Of a DNA stretch of 64,000 bases, positions 36,546 through 44,780 are shown piece after piece. The translations under genes were made by a program, and so were the position numbers. The stretch's first letter is position 1. The number at the start of each line of letters is the position of its first letter. Source of the stretch: an uncultured Cyclobacteriaceae bacterium (GTDB taxonomy: Bacteria; Bacteroidota; Bacteroidia; Cytophagales; Cyclobacteriaceae); NCBI GenBank assembly GCA_905479015.1, contig CAJQKV010000017.1:1-64000 (forward strand), given 5' to 3'. The notes under the pieces were generated by a model. It had not been told where the DNA came from, did not search any database, and saw nothing but the letters and a program-made list of their open reading frames with translations.

Positions 36546-37052
36546 CTAATTATGTGATTTTGGTTCTAAAAAGGGGCCCCATTCGTTTTGCTTTTGATGA
36601 TTTAGATTCTTTAAAAACATAATAAAAGAAGGCTTTATTGGTTTTTTATGGAGTATTAAATCGGTCTCACTGATGAGCTTGTCTCCTTTTTTTGCGTTAC
36701 AATAAAGACATGCGGTTACTAGATTTGTCCAAACAGATTTACCACCCCTTGATCTTGGAATGAGATGGTCAAGTGTTAAATCTTGGGTTTTACCACAGTA
36801 TTGACATTTATTTTGATCTCTTTTAAAAATATTATGACGGTTCAAAATAACACTCCTGTAAGGTAAGTTGACATACCTGTTGAGTTTAATTACAGAGGGA
36901 TAGGGATAGCTTTGACTGATACTTCTTAAGACGCGACTTTTTGATTCGCTGACGAGTTCGGCTTTTGCATTAAAAATTAAAAGGAAGGCACGGTTCACAT
37001 GACAGAGGGCCAATGGGGTAAAGTCTTGATTTAATACCAGTACCCCCATCAT
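36546..37052 (-). CDS. HNH endonuclease family protein
   Basis: This 168-residue protein has an HNH nuclease domain in its middle: a CQYCGK zinc pair near residues 83-87, the DH catalytic pair in LTLDHLIPRSRGG, an Asn in WTNLVTAC, and a second pair CLYC. Such proteins are widespread in Bacteroidota beside housekeeping genes and their target is not known; it lacks partners expected of a restriction system. The start at the ATG 37052 overlaps the smpB stop (ATGA), so it is translationally coupled. It ends near the convergent exbD operon terminator. Confidence 0.9.
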   Translation of the reverse strand: MMGVLVLNQDFTPLALCHVNRAFLLIFNAKAELVSESKSRVLRSISQSYPYPSVIKLNRYVNLPYRSVILNRHNIFKRDQNKCQYCGKTQDLTLDHLIPRSRGGKSVWTNLVTACLYCNAKKGDKLISETDLILHKKPIKPSFIMFLKNLNHQKQNEWGPFLEPKSHN

Positions 37053-37522
37053 CAAATAAGCTTAATTTGTTTTAACTCTCGGTCATGATCTTTTTTCTTC
37101 ATGCTTTCCCTTTTATCATGTAGCTTTTTCCCTTGCGCTAGGGCTATTTCCATTTTGGCTATTCCTCTTTTAATAACATATAATTTTGTGGGGATGATGG
37201 TTAATCCTTTTTCCTCTGATTTGGCTCTAAATCGTTCAATTTCTTTTTTGCTGAGCAATAACTTTCTCTCTCGGGTAGGTTCATGGTTATAAATCGAACT
37301 TTCTTTATAGATCGCAATATTCATAGATCTCACAAAAAGTTCTCCACGAATGACGATACAATGTGCTTCTTGCAGTGAAACTTTGCCTTCCCTTATAGAT
37401 TTTATTTCACTTCCTTGTAATACAATACCGACTTCCAATTTTTCAATGAGAATGTAGTTAAAGGATGCTTTCTTATTGCGAATAGAGATATTATCAGAAA
37501 ATCGGTTTTTATTATTTTTCAT
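37052..37522 (-). CDS. smpB: SsrA-binding protein SmpB
   Basis: SmpB binds tmRNA and brings it to stalled ribosomes. The 156 residues start NNKNRFSDNISIRNKKASFNY, then the OB-fold core IVLQGSEIKSIREGKVSLQEAH and the C-terminal basic tail GKKLHDKRESMKKKDHDRELK. It lies one base after tsaD and overlaps the HNH start by 4 nt, so tsaD, smpB and the HNH gene form one operon. No ssrA gene is visible in this window. Confidence 0.97.
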   Translation of the reverse strand: MKNNKNRFSDNISIRNKKASFNYILIEKLEVGIVLQGSEIKSIREGKVSLQEAHCIVIRGELFVRSMNIAIYKESSIYNHEPTRERKLLLSKKEIERFRAKSEEKGLTIIPTKLYVIKRGIAKMEIALAQGKKLHDKRESMKKKDHDRELKQIKLI

Positions 37523-37523
37523 T

Positions 37524-38528
37524 TTAAAAACTCATTCTAGGTTGGGGGGCATCTGTTAACTGGCCAAAAGATTTATTTTGAAAATAAAGATGACCTGAGA
37601 TAGCCACCATGGCTGCATTGTCAGTGCAATATTCGAACTCCGGTATGTAGCTCATCCATTGATGCTTTTGACTCAGTTGCTTAAGCTGGGTTCTTAACTC
37701 CTTATTTGCGGCAACCCCCCCTGCAATGGCAATTTGTCTTATACGGGTCTTCTCTGCTGCTAGTACTAATTTTTTCATGAGCATTGAAATTAGATGTTTT
37801 TGATAACTCGCGCAGATATCTTCTAAATTTTCTTTTATGAAATCAGGGTTATTTTTCAAATGATCTCGAAGAAAATATAATAACGAAGTTTTAATTCCAC
37901 TAAATGAAAAATTCAAATCTTTTATTTGAGATTCTGAAAATGGAAATCTATCAGGATTACCGGACACAGCATATTTATCAATTTGTGGTCCGCCTGGATA
38001 GGAAAAACCTAGTAATTTAGCTCCTTTATCAAAGGCTTCACCTACGGCGTCATCAATGGTACTTCCCAACACGACCATGTCGATAGCACTATTTACCTTC
38101 ACAATTTGGGTATGACCACCACTCACGGTGAGACAAAGAAAGGGAAATATAGGGACCGGTGTTTCAATAAAATGAGCCAATATATGTGCCTTCATATGAT
38201 TGACGTTAATAATAGGGATGTTTAAGGCAAAAGCCAGACTCTTTGCGTAAGAATAACCCACCATTAGGGCTCCTAATAAGCCAGGTCCTTGCGTGACGGA
38301 AATGGCACTTAAATCTGAAAATTTAACCTGTGCGCCTTTGAGTGCTGATTCCACCACCAAAACAATATTTTTTTGATGCGCTCTGGAGGCCAATTCAGGC
38401 ACTACACCCCCGTATTCTTTATGTATGGATTGCGTAGCGATGATATTATTCATTACTTTGCCATCAATGCAGATTGAAGCAGATGTTTCGTCACATGACG
38501 ATTCAATACCAAGTATGATGGTTTTCAT
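37524..38528 (-). CDS. tsaD: tRNA N6-threonylcarbamoyladenosine synthase subunit TsaD
   Basis: TsaD makes the universal t6A37 modification of ANN-decoding tRNAs with TsaB and TsaE. The iron ligand histidines are at 111 and 115 in NVNHMKAH, and the nucleotide-binding SGGHTQIV, GVAANKELR and CTDNAAMVA segments are present. The 334 residues are standard. It diverges from the tamB-like gene with only 14 nt between start codons, so its promoter must lie inside that gene. Confidence 0.97.
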   Translation of the reverse strand: MKTIILGIESSCDETSASICIDGKVMNNIIATQSIHKEYGGVVPELASRAHQKNIVLVVESALKGAQVKFSDLSAISVTQGPGLLGALMVGYSYAKSLAFALNIPIINVNHMKAHILAHFIETPVPIFPFLCLTVSGGHTQIVKVNSAIDMVVLGSTIDDAVGEAFDKGAKLLGFSYPGGPQIDKYAVSGNPDRFPFSESQIKDLNFSFSGIKTSLLYFLRDHLKNNPDFIKENLEDICASYQKHLISMLMKKLVLAAEKTRIRQIAIAGGVAANKELRTQLKQLSQKHQWMSYIPEFEYCTDNAAMVAISGHLYFQNKSFGQLTDAPQPRMSF

Positions 38529-38542
38529 TTATATACCCATGA

Positions 38543-41500
38543 TTGAGTTTGAAAAATAGCCTTGCAAATATAGTTAGATCCCTCCTAAGATATTTGTTAT
38601 ATGCTCTGGGTTTACTTTCATTTATTTTGATGGCTTTAATTATCTTTCTGCAGTTTTCCATTGTGCAAGAAAATTTAGTGAGGTCGTTTATAGCCGATGT
38701 GTCACAAAGGAGTCATTATCCCATCAAAATTGAGGCTATAAATATTGATTGGTGGGATCGATCTAATATCTCCCATATCCAGGTTTTTGACTTAAATAAA
38801 AATCTTATGCTGTCATTTGATGACGTAGAAATAGATTTTAATCTAAGTGATTTGTTTCGAAAGGGATCCCTCAGTTTAGAGCATATTTATTTTGATAAAA
38901 CCAGGATTAATCTCATGAGATATAAAGAATCTGGTGTGATCAATTTGCAATCCTTTCTAGCGGCCTTGAAGACCGAGGATAAGGTTAATCAGAGTGACCA
39001 AATATTACATATCGGAAGTGTGATATTTAAAGACTTACAGCTTAATTGGAATGATCATCTTCTAACCCAACAGACGCTATTCTCGTCTCCCTTTAATCTA
39101 AATATAAGTGATCTGAAGTTGATAGATATTATGGCTTCTGCTGATAGTATCGGTTTTTATATGGATACTTTAAAAGCTGATTCATCTGTTTTTTCAAGTT
39201 CTTCAATTACGGACTTTAAGGGTTTTTTTGGTTTTACTCGAGATCAAGTTGACCTCTCTGGAATGCATTTAAAATGGGGAGAAACAGAGATTAATAGCGA
39301 GGTCAACTTGAGATTGATTCATGGAGATTGGACCTCGTTTAAAAAGGATAGTGTTTTTATAGAGATGACTTTGAGTCCCTCTCTAATAGATACCAAAGAT
39401 CTAAACCTTAAGCTGCAAAAGCATCTAAAGGACCGCAGAAGAATCTCTTTAGAGATGCAGATGAAAGGTTATTTGAATGAGCTTCAACTCTCAGGTCTTT
39501 CTGGAACATTGGAATCAGGGAGTCTGTTGAAGGCTCGGGGTAGTATCAATTGGATGGGGGGTATTGATTCTGCGATTTTAACGTTAGACCTTCTCGATTC
39601 TTATTGGGTTCAAGAAGATTTAAGAGGCTATCTTAAAAATTACCATTATGGGCCGCTTCGCTTTGCTGGTAGGATTCAGGGCAATAAAGATGAAATGTTG
39701 ATTCAAGGCAAGGCAATTAATGAACATGGCAACATAGATCTTGATCTTAATGTGATGGATCTTTTAAGTCCTGAAAACATTTCCTATCAAGGTAAGGTTG
39801 ATTTTGATGATTTTCAATTGGGTAAGATACTTGATGATTCAAGATTAGGAAAGAGCCGTGGAAGATTGAAATTTCAAGGATCCGGTATTAATCCTAATAC
39901 GATGAATTCAAATTTACTGATTCAATTAGAAAATTTCATTTTTTTAAATAAGGCCTACCAAAACATAGGAGTAGTTTTAAATAAAGAATCAGATAATTAC
40001 CAGTTCAGCTTTAGTGCTGATGATAAGGACTTGAAAATGGCGGGTGAGGGAGTGTATCTTCATCAGAAGTCTACCCAACTTGAGGCAGACTTCGTAATCA
40101 ATTATGCAAATTTGAAAGCGATGAATTTTTCCAAAGAGACTTCAGCACTCTCATTAAATGCTAAAATTAATATCAAGGATATTCAAAATTCTGGCTTAAT
40201 AGGGACTTTCGTTTTGGATGATATCCAAACATTGAATAAGGGGGGGGAGAGGATTTTTGACCCAATTTATATATCAATAGATACGACAGAGGCGGAAAGA
40301 GTAAAGATTGAAAACTCAATCTTTACTCTTTCCGCCTCTGGTAATTTCCCAATATACACCGTTATTTCTGATTTGATATCTGAGGCCCGTTTTTATAAAG
40401 AACAATTAATATTTAATGAAAAAATATTAAAGCGGCCCCCATTAAATACTTATGAAATTAAATTAAAAGTAGCCCTGGAAGACATGGGTCCTCTGGGAAG
40501 GCTGACTGAAATGGATCAGGTAGGGGGAAGTTTGAGTATTGATTTAGCCTACCAACGGGGCATTTCTTTTTCTGGAAATATTTCCACCGAATTATTCCAA
40601 CTAGATACCCTGAAATTTCTGAATAATCAAATGGAATTTGACTTTGAGACAAATGAGAGGAATCATATTGACGGTGAAGTGATATTTTCTTCAAAAAAGC
40701 AGAAATGGCCCCATTTCCCAGAAACATCTGATCTTAATATTTCATTAAGTTTAAATTCGGATACCTTAACAGGAGATATAAGGTTAGCGCAACCATCGAA
40801 AAACTCATCTTTAAGTTTGAATACACAATCTATTTTTGGAAGGGACGAAATAGCGAGTAAATTCTTGACTTCGGAGCTCAAGTGGCTAGACAAGACTTGG
40901 AAAATTAGTGAAGAAAATCAAATCATCATTTCCAAAGAGCAACTCTGGCTCAAAAATATCGAAATTTCTGATGACCTTGATTTTATAGGATTAGAAGGTG
41001 TAATATCAAATGATCAATCCTCTCAACTTTACTTTGAAATAGCACATTTTGATTTGCAAAATTTAGCTTCTATTTTGCCCCGTAAGTGGGAGGGTATATT
41101 GTCATCCAACGGAAAAATAGAGCGATTGAGCGTGGAACAGCCATGGCATATAGATGGTCAACTCAATATATTAGGATTCCAATTTGAAGAGGTTGGAATT
41201 GGTGATTTAGAGGGAGTTCTTGATTGGAGATCACGTGAGAATGGATGGTATACTGATATTAAAATAAGATCTGATTCAACTGAAAAGGGGAGGTTCTTTG
41301 GTTATGTCTTTCCTAGTAATCAAGAGGATCAACTTGATTTAAATGCGGAATTTAAAGAAATGCGAATTAATTGGTTAACGCCATTATTTCAAAAGAAGAT
41401 TTCAGGTATTGATGGGTATGCTTCAGGAAAATTAAGAATTCAGGGCCCTATCTTTAATCCTAAAATCAATGGGCAGGCTACTTTGTCTAAGGGAGTAGCT

Positions 41501-42928
41501 ACGGTCGATTATTTGAATACTGAGTATAAATTTTCTGGAACCACTCAATTTGATCAAAACATAATTTATTTTGATCAAATTGAAATATTTGACAGGTTTG
41601 GATCTCAAGGCTTTGTCACGGGCCAAGTCACACACGAAAACATGAAAGGTAAGACTTTAGATGTGAATGTAGACTTTCTTAATTTAGAACTCTTAAACAC
41701 AAGCGGCAATCAAAACACCCTTTATTATGGTAATGCCTTTGGTAGTGGGGATGTACGCATAAATGGTCCATTTAATAATCTAATTTTCGATGCAAATATT
41801 CAAACAGATGAAAAAACGCGTCTAAAAATACCTATTGAAGATCAAATGAACTTTGAAAAACAAGATTATATTGTTTTCGTGAAACAATCAAATACCATTA
41901 CTTCATCTAGCGATGTTGTAAAACCAAAAAATAGTAATCGAGGTTTTCAGGTAAATATGAATCTAGAGATCACTCGAGATGCATATGGGGAGCTGATTTT
42001 TAATGAACAAACGGGAGATATCATCAGAGGCAGGGGGCAAGGAAATTTGCAGTTAAGTGTTAATTCTGATGGTCTATTTGAAGTGCTTGGTCAATTTGAA
42101 GTACTGGAGGGGGCTTACAATTGGACTTCAAATGTTTTAAATAAAGAATTTAAGATTGAACCGGGAGGGAGGGTTTCCTTTTTTGGAGATCCGTACCAAG
42201 GAATTATGTCCTTAGAGGCTAATTATAGGCAATTGGTAGATCTTTCATCTTGGGCAGGCCAAACTAATAACTTTGGTAAAAAAAGTCCCATATTGGTCGT
42301 TCTTAAGCTTAATGGACCTGTAGTTAATCCTGAAATTGATTTTGAACTTAAGTTTGAAGAGAACAGTACCGTATCTAATAGTGATACCGATTGGTATGAT
42401 ATCCTTACGGCCATTAATTCAAATGAGCAAGAGTTGAAACGTCAAGTTTTTAGTTTGCTGATTTTGAGACAATTATCACCTAGCAATCAACTTCCTTCCT
42501 CAGGACAAATAGGGCAAGGTTTTGGAAACAGTGTCAGTGAATTCATTAGTAACCAATTGAGTTATTGGCTGAATCAGGTCGATGATAACCTTGAAGTAAG
42601 TGTAGATTTATTAAGTCTAGATGAATCGGCTGCCGAGACGGTTGAGTTGAGATTGGCCTATACTTTTTTAGAGGGACGCTTACGTTTGGCCGGAGCAAGC
42701 GCGGTAAACAACACTCAAAATCAATCGAGTGCGACTAACAATATCATAGGAGATATGTCTTTTGATTATTTCTTGACTGAAGATGGAAGACTAAGGTTGA
42801 AAATCTTCCGACAAAACAATCCCTATAATTATGCAAATGAGAATTCAGCGGAGGGGGGTATTAGTTTGCAATATGTGAAATCATTCGATAAGCTGAAAAG
42901 GTTATTTATGAATGATATTAAAAAATAA
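38543..42928 (+). CDS. tamB: TamB-like (DUF490) translocation/assembly module protein
   Basis: This very large (1461 residues) inner-membrane-anchored protein belongs to the AsmA/TamB superfamily; one helix (about residues 12-38) is followed by a long periplasmic beta-strand repeat groove thought to carry lipids between membranes. The C-terminal DUF490 region is visible in FEVLEGAYNWTSN with the GGRVSFFGDPYQG segment and in LRLAYTFLEGRLRLAGAS. The start is TTG at 38543; no better ATG precedes the membrane helix. A perfect 25-bp inverted repeat lies within the coding region at 40287-40340 without breaking the frame. Confidence 0.92.
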   Translation: MSLKNSLANIVRSLLRYLLYALGLLSFILMALIIFLQFSIVQENLVRSFIADVSQRSHYPIKIEAINIDWWDRSNISHIQVFDLNKNLMLSFDDVEIDFNLSDLFRKGSLSLEHIYFDKTRINLMRYKESGVINLQSFLAALKTEDKVNQSDQILHIGSVIFKDLQLNWNDHLLTQQTLFSSPFNLNISDLKLIDIMASADSIGFYMDTLKADSSVFSSSSITDFKGFFGFTRDQVDLSGMHLKWGETEINSEVNLRLIHGDWTSFKKDSVFIEMTLSPSLIDTKDLNLKLQKHLKDRRRISLEMQMKGYLNELQLSGLSGTLESGSLLKARGSINWMGGIDSAILTLDLLDSYWVQEDLRGYLKNYHYGPLRFAGRIQGNKDEMLIQGKAINEHGNIDLDLNVMDLLSPENISYQGKVDFDDFQLGKILDDSRLGKSRGRLKFQGSGINPNTMNSNLLIQLENFIFLNKAYQNIGVVLNKESDNYQFSFSADDKDLKMAGEGVYLHQKSTQLEADFVINYANLKAMNFSKETSALSLNAKINIKDIQNSGLIGTFVLDDIQTLNKGGERIFDPIYISIDTTEAERVKIENSIFTLSASGNFPIYTVISDLISEARFYKEQLIFNEKILKRPPLNTYEIKLKVALEDMGPLGRLTEMDQVGGSLSIDLAYQRGISFSGNISTELFQLDTLKFLNNQMEFDFETNERNHIDGEVIFSSKKQKWPHFPETSDLNISLSLNSDTLTGDIRLAQPSKNSSLSLNTQSIFGRDEIASKFLTSELKWLDKTWKISEENQIIISKEQLWLKNIEISDDLDFIGLEGVISNDQSSQLYFEIAHFDLQNLASILPRKWEGILSSNGKIERLSVEQPWHIDGQLNILGFQFEEVGIGDLEGVLDWRSRENGWYTDIKIRSDSTEKGRFFGYVFPSNQEDQLDLNAEFKEMRINWLTPLFQKKISGIDGYASGKLRIQGPIFNPKINGQATLSKGVATVDYLNTEYKFSGTTQFDQNIIYFDQIEIFDRFGSQGFVTGQVTHENMKGKTLDVNVDFLNLELLNTSGNQNTLYYGNAFGSGDVRINGPFNNLIFDANIQTDEKTRLKIPIEDQMNFEKQDYIVFVKQSNTITSSSDVVKPKNSNRGFQVNMNLEITRDAYGELIFNEQTGDIIRGRGQGNLQLSVNSDGLFEVLGQFEVLEGAYNWTSNVLNKEFKIEPGGRVSFFGDPYQGIMSLEANYRQLVDLSSWAGQTNNFGKKSPILVVLKLNGPVVNPEIDFELKFEENSTVSNSDTDWYDILTAINSNEQELKRQVFSLLILRQLSPSNQLPSSGQIGQGFGNSVSEFISNQLSYWLNQVDDNLEVSVDLLSLDESAAETVELRLAYTFLEGRLRLAGASAVNNTQNQSSATNNIIGDMSFDYFLTEDGRLRLKIFRQNNPYNYANENSAEGGISLQYVKSFDKLKRLFMNDIKK
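40287..40340. repeat. Perfect 25-bp inverted repeat inside tamB
   Basis: The left arm (40287-40311) and right arm (40316-40340) are exact reverse complements over 25 bp, separated by a 4-nt AAAC loop. The reading frame runs through both arms without stops (TEAERVKIENSIFTLSASG). The arms begin CAGAGGCGG and end CCGCCTCTG. Confidence 0.97.
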
Positions 42929-42988
42929 TTTTCAATTTCTGGAGGGCATCTTTTTTAGATTAGATTTAAAAAACGGGGCCTTAATCGT

Positions 42989-42996
42989 TAAGTTTG
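42989..42996 (+). promoter_or_regulatory. -7 box of rnpB
   Basis: TAAGTTTG matches TAnnTTTG exactly and lies a few bases before the first strand of RNase P stem P1 (AAGCAAGC at 42999), at about the expected distance to the 5' end of the RNA. No strong -33 motif is seen. Confidence 0.7.
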
Positions 42997-42998
42997 TA

Positions 42999-43358
42999 AA
43001 GCAAGCGAGCTCATCGCCTCAATATTGAGGAGGAAAGTCCGGGCAGCATAGAGTACCGTACTTCTTAATTGGAAGTCTTTTTTTAAAGGAGATAGTGCAA
43101 CAGAAAATATACCGTCTTGATTTGTTCGAGATAAGGGTGAAAAGGTGAGGTAAGAGCTCACCGGTCTCAGCGTGAGTTGAGGCGCATTGTAAACCTTACG
43201 GGCTGAAAGGTCAAATAGATCTTGCGATCAAGAGTTACTCGCTCATGCAAGAAGGGTAGACCGTTCGATTCCAAAAGTGATTTTGGAACTAGATAAATGA
43301 TGGGACAGTATTAAGATTTATCTTAATAGAGTACAGAACCCGGCTTATTTGCTTGTTT
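42999..43358 (+). ncRNA. rnpB: RNase P RNA, bacterial type A-like
   Basis: The catalytic RNA for 5' maturation of tRNA. The P4-proximal signature GAGGAAAGTCCGGGC lies near 43029-43043, GGTAAGAGCTCACCGG near 43150-43164 and the 3' signature ACAGAACCCGGCTTA near 43333-43347. Stem P1 pairs AAGCAAGC with GCTTGTTT (8 pairs, one G-U). End positions are approximate. The sigma-54 regulator gene starts about 18 nt after it. Confidence 0.95.
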
Positions 43359-43376
43359 AATTTTAATTGAATTAAT

Positions 43377-44552
43377 ATGTCTCATATTTTAGTTGTTGAT
43401 GATGAAAAGAGTATTCGAGATACTTTAATTGAAATTCTTGAATTTGAAGGTTATACCGTAGGACAGGCAAGCGATGGTGAGGCAGGCCTAGCTTATTTAA
43501 AGCAACATCAAGTTGATTTAGTCCTTTGTGATGTTAAAATGCCTAAAATGGACGGCATTCAACTTCTTGAGTCAGCGAATTCAGACGGGATATCAGCTCC
43601 TTTTATTATGATAACTGCTCAAGGAACCATTGAAACTGCAGTTGATGCGACTAAAAAAGGAGCTTTTGACTTTATTGAAAAGCCCCCAGACCTCAATCGA
43701 TTATTGATAACCATTAAAAATGCCCTTGACAAAAGCCATTTAATTCAGGAGACCAAGGTACTTAAAAAGAAAATCAACGGAACGATAGAGATGATCGGTG
43801 ACTCACCCGAAATTAATGGTGTTAAATCCGTGATTGAAAAAGTAGCTCCTACTCAAGCAAGAGTATTAATTACAGGTGAAAATGGTACAGGAAAGGAATT
43901 AGTGGCAAAATGGTTACATGAAAAAAGTGATCGATCATATAAGCGTTTAATTGAAGTAAACTGTGCTGCTATTCCTTCAGAGTTAATTGAGAGTGAATTA
44001 TTTGGTCATGAAAAAGGAGCTTTCACCTCTGCAAACAAGCAACGTATTGGGAAATTTGAACAAGCCCATCAAGGGACTTTATTTCTAGATGAGATTGGCG
44101 ATATGAGTTTGGCCGCCCAAGCGAAAGTACTTCGGGCGCTTCAAGAAAATCAAATCACAAGAGTAGGTGGAGAGAAGTTGATTAAGGTGGATGTCAGAAT
44201 TATAGCGGCGACCAACAAAGATTTGAAAAAGGAGATTGCTGCTGGTAATTTTAGAGAAGATTTGTATCACCGACTCAGCGTTATTTTGATCGAAGTACCT
44301 CCTCTTAGAGAGAGATCTCAAGACATAGTCATTTTGACAGACTATTTTCTAGAAGAAATATGCAGAAGCTATGGCGTACCTTTAAAGCCGATTAAATTGG
44401 AAGCTCGTAATTTGCTTACCAACTATATGTGGCCTGGTAATATAAGAGAGTTGAGGAATGTTGTTGAACGATTGATAATACTTTGCGAAAAAGAAATTTC
44501 AGCCAAAGACATTAAATACCATACCAATATGACGAACAGTATTAAGCTCTAG
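43377..44552 (+). CDS. Sigma-54-type response regulator lacking a DNA-binding domain
   Basis: This NtrC-class protein has a receiver domain (about residues 1-120, phosphoacceptor Asp 52 in CDVKMP), then an AAA+ sigma-54-interaction domain with Walker A GENGTGKE at 167-174, GAFTSA at 214-219 (the sigma-54-contacting loop is normally GAFTGA), Walker B LFLDEIGD and WPGNIREL. Only about 35 residues follow, so the C-terminal Fis-type helix-turn-helix is missing. It may act from solution or through a partner. Its 3' end is covered antisense by a small lipoprotein gene. The cognate kinase is not nearby. Confidence 0.9.
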   Translation: MSHILVVDDEKSIRDTLIEILEFEGYTVGQASDGEAGLAYLKQHQVDLVLCDVKMPKMDGIQLLESANSDGISAPFIMITAQGTIETAVDATKKGAFDFIEKPPDLNRLLITIKNALDKSHLIQETKVLKKKINGTIEMIGDSPEINGVKSVIEKVAPTQARVLITGENGTGKELVAKWLHEKSDRSYKRLIEVNCAAIPSELIESELFGHEKGAFTSANKQRIGKFEQAHQGTLFLDEIGDMSLAAQAKVLRALQENQITRVGGEKLIKVDVRIIAATNKDLKKEIAAGNFREDLYHRLSVILIEVPPLRERSQDIVILTDYFLEEICRSYGVPLKPIKLEARNLLTNYMWPGNIRELRNVVERLIILCEKEISAKDIKYHTNMTNSIKL

Positions 44553-44667
44553 CTAAATCTGTATGCTCAACATTTACCGTATCTACTTGTGAGTACGTAG
44601 GGCATAATTTTTGCGTACAAGCACCCATAGCAACCAAAACGAAACTTATTATTAAAAACTTTTTCAT
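44542..44667 (-). CDS. Small lipoprotein, 41 residues
   Basis: This ATG-started frame encodes a 41-residue protein: MKKFLIISFVLVAMGAC, with lipobox MGAC (Cys 17) after a hydrophobic stretch, then a short CPTYSQV-containing tail ending in LARA. This type of tiny lipoprotein with a CPTY motif is, to my memory, common in Cytophagales. Its 3' end overlaps the sigma-54 regulator's stop antisense by 11 nt. Function unknown; the downstream spacer holds nothing else. Confidence 0.7.
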   Translation of the reverse strand: MKKFLIISFVLVAMGACTQKLCPTYSQVDTVNVEHTDLARA

Positions 44668-44747
44668 GGTGTTCTATTATTTGTAGTGTGAAGTTATTTT
44701 ATTTTTTTGAGAAATTTTATTTTTCAGGATTAAATTTATATGAATTT

Positions 44748-44775
44748 ACCGCTTTTTTTTGCAAAAAAAAGCGGT
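44748..44775. terminator. 28-bp perfect palindrome, likely terminator of the LuxE-like gene
   Basis: ACCGC plus eight T, a GC centre, eight A and GCGGT form a perfect palindrome 5 nt after the stop of the minus-strand LuxE-like gene. It is strong enough to fold as a hairpin, but has no separate U-run on that strand, so a protein-binding site is also possible. Confidence 0.5.
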
Positions 44776-44780
44776 GTGAT

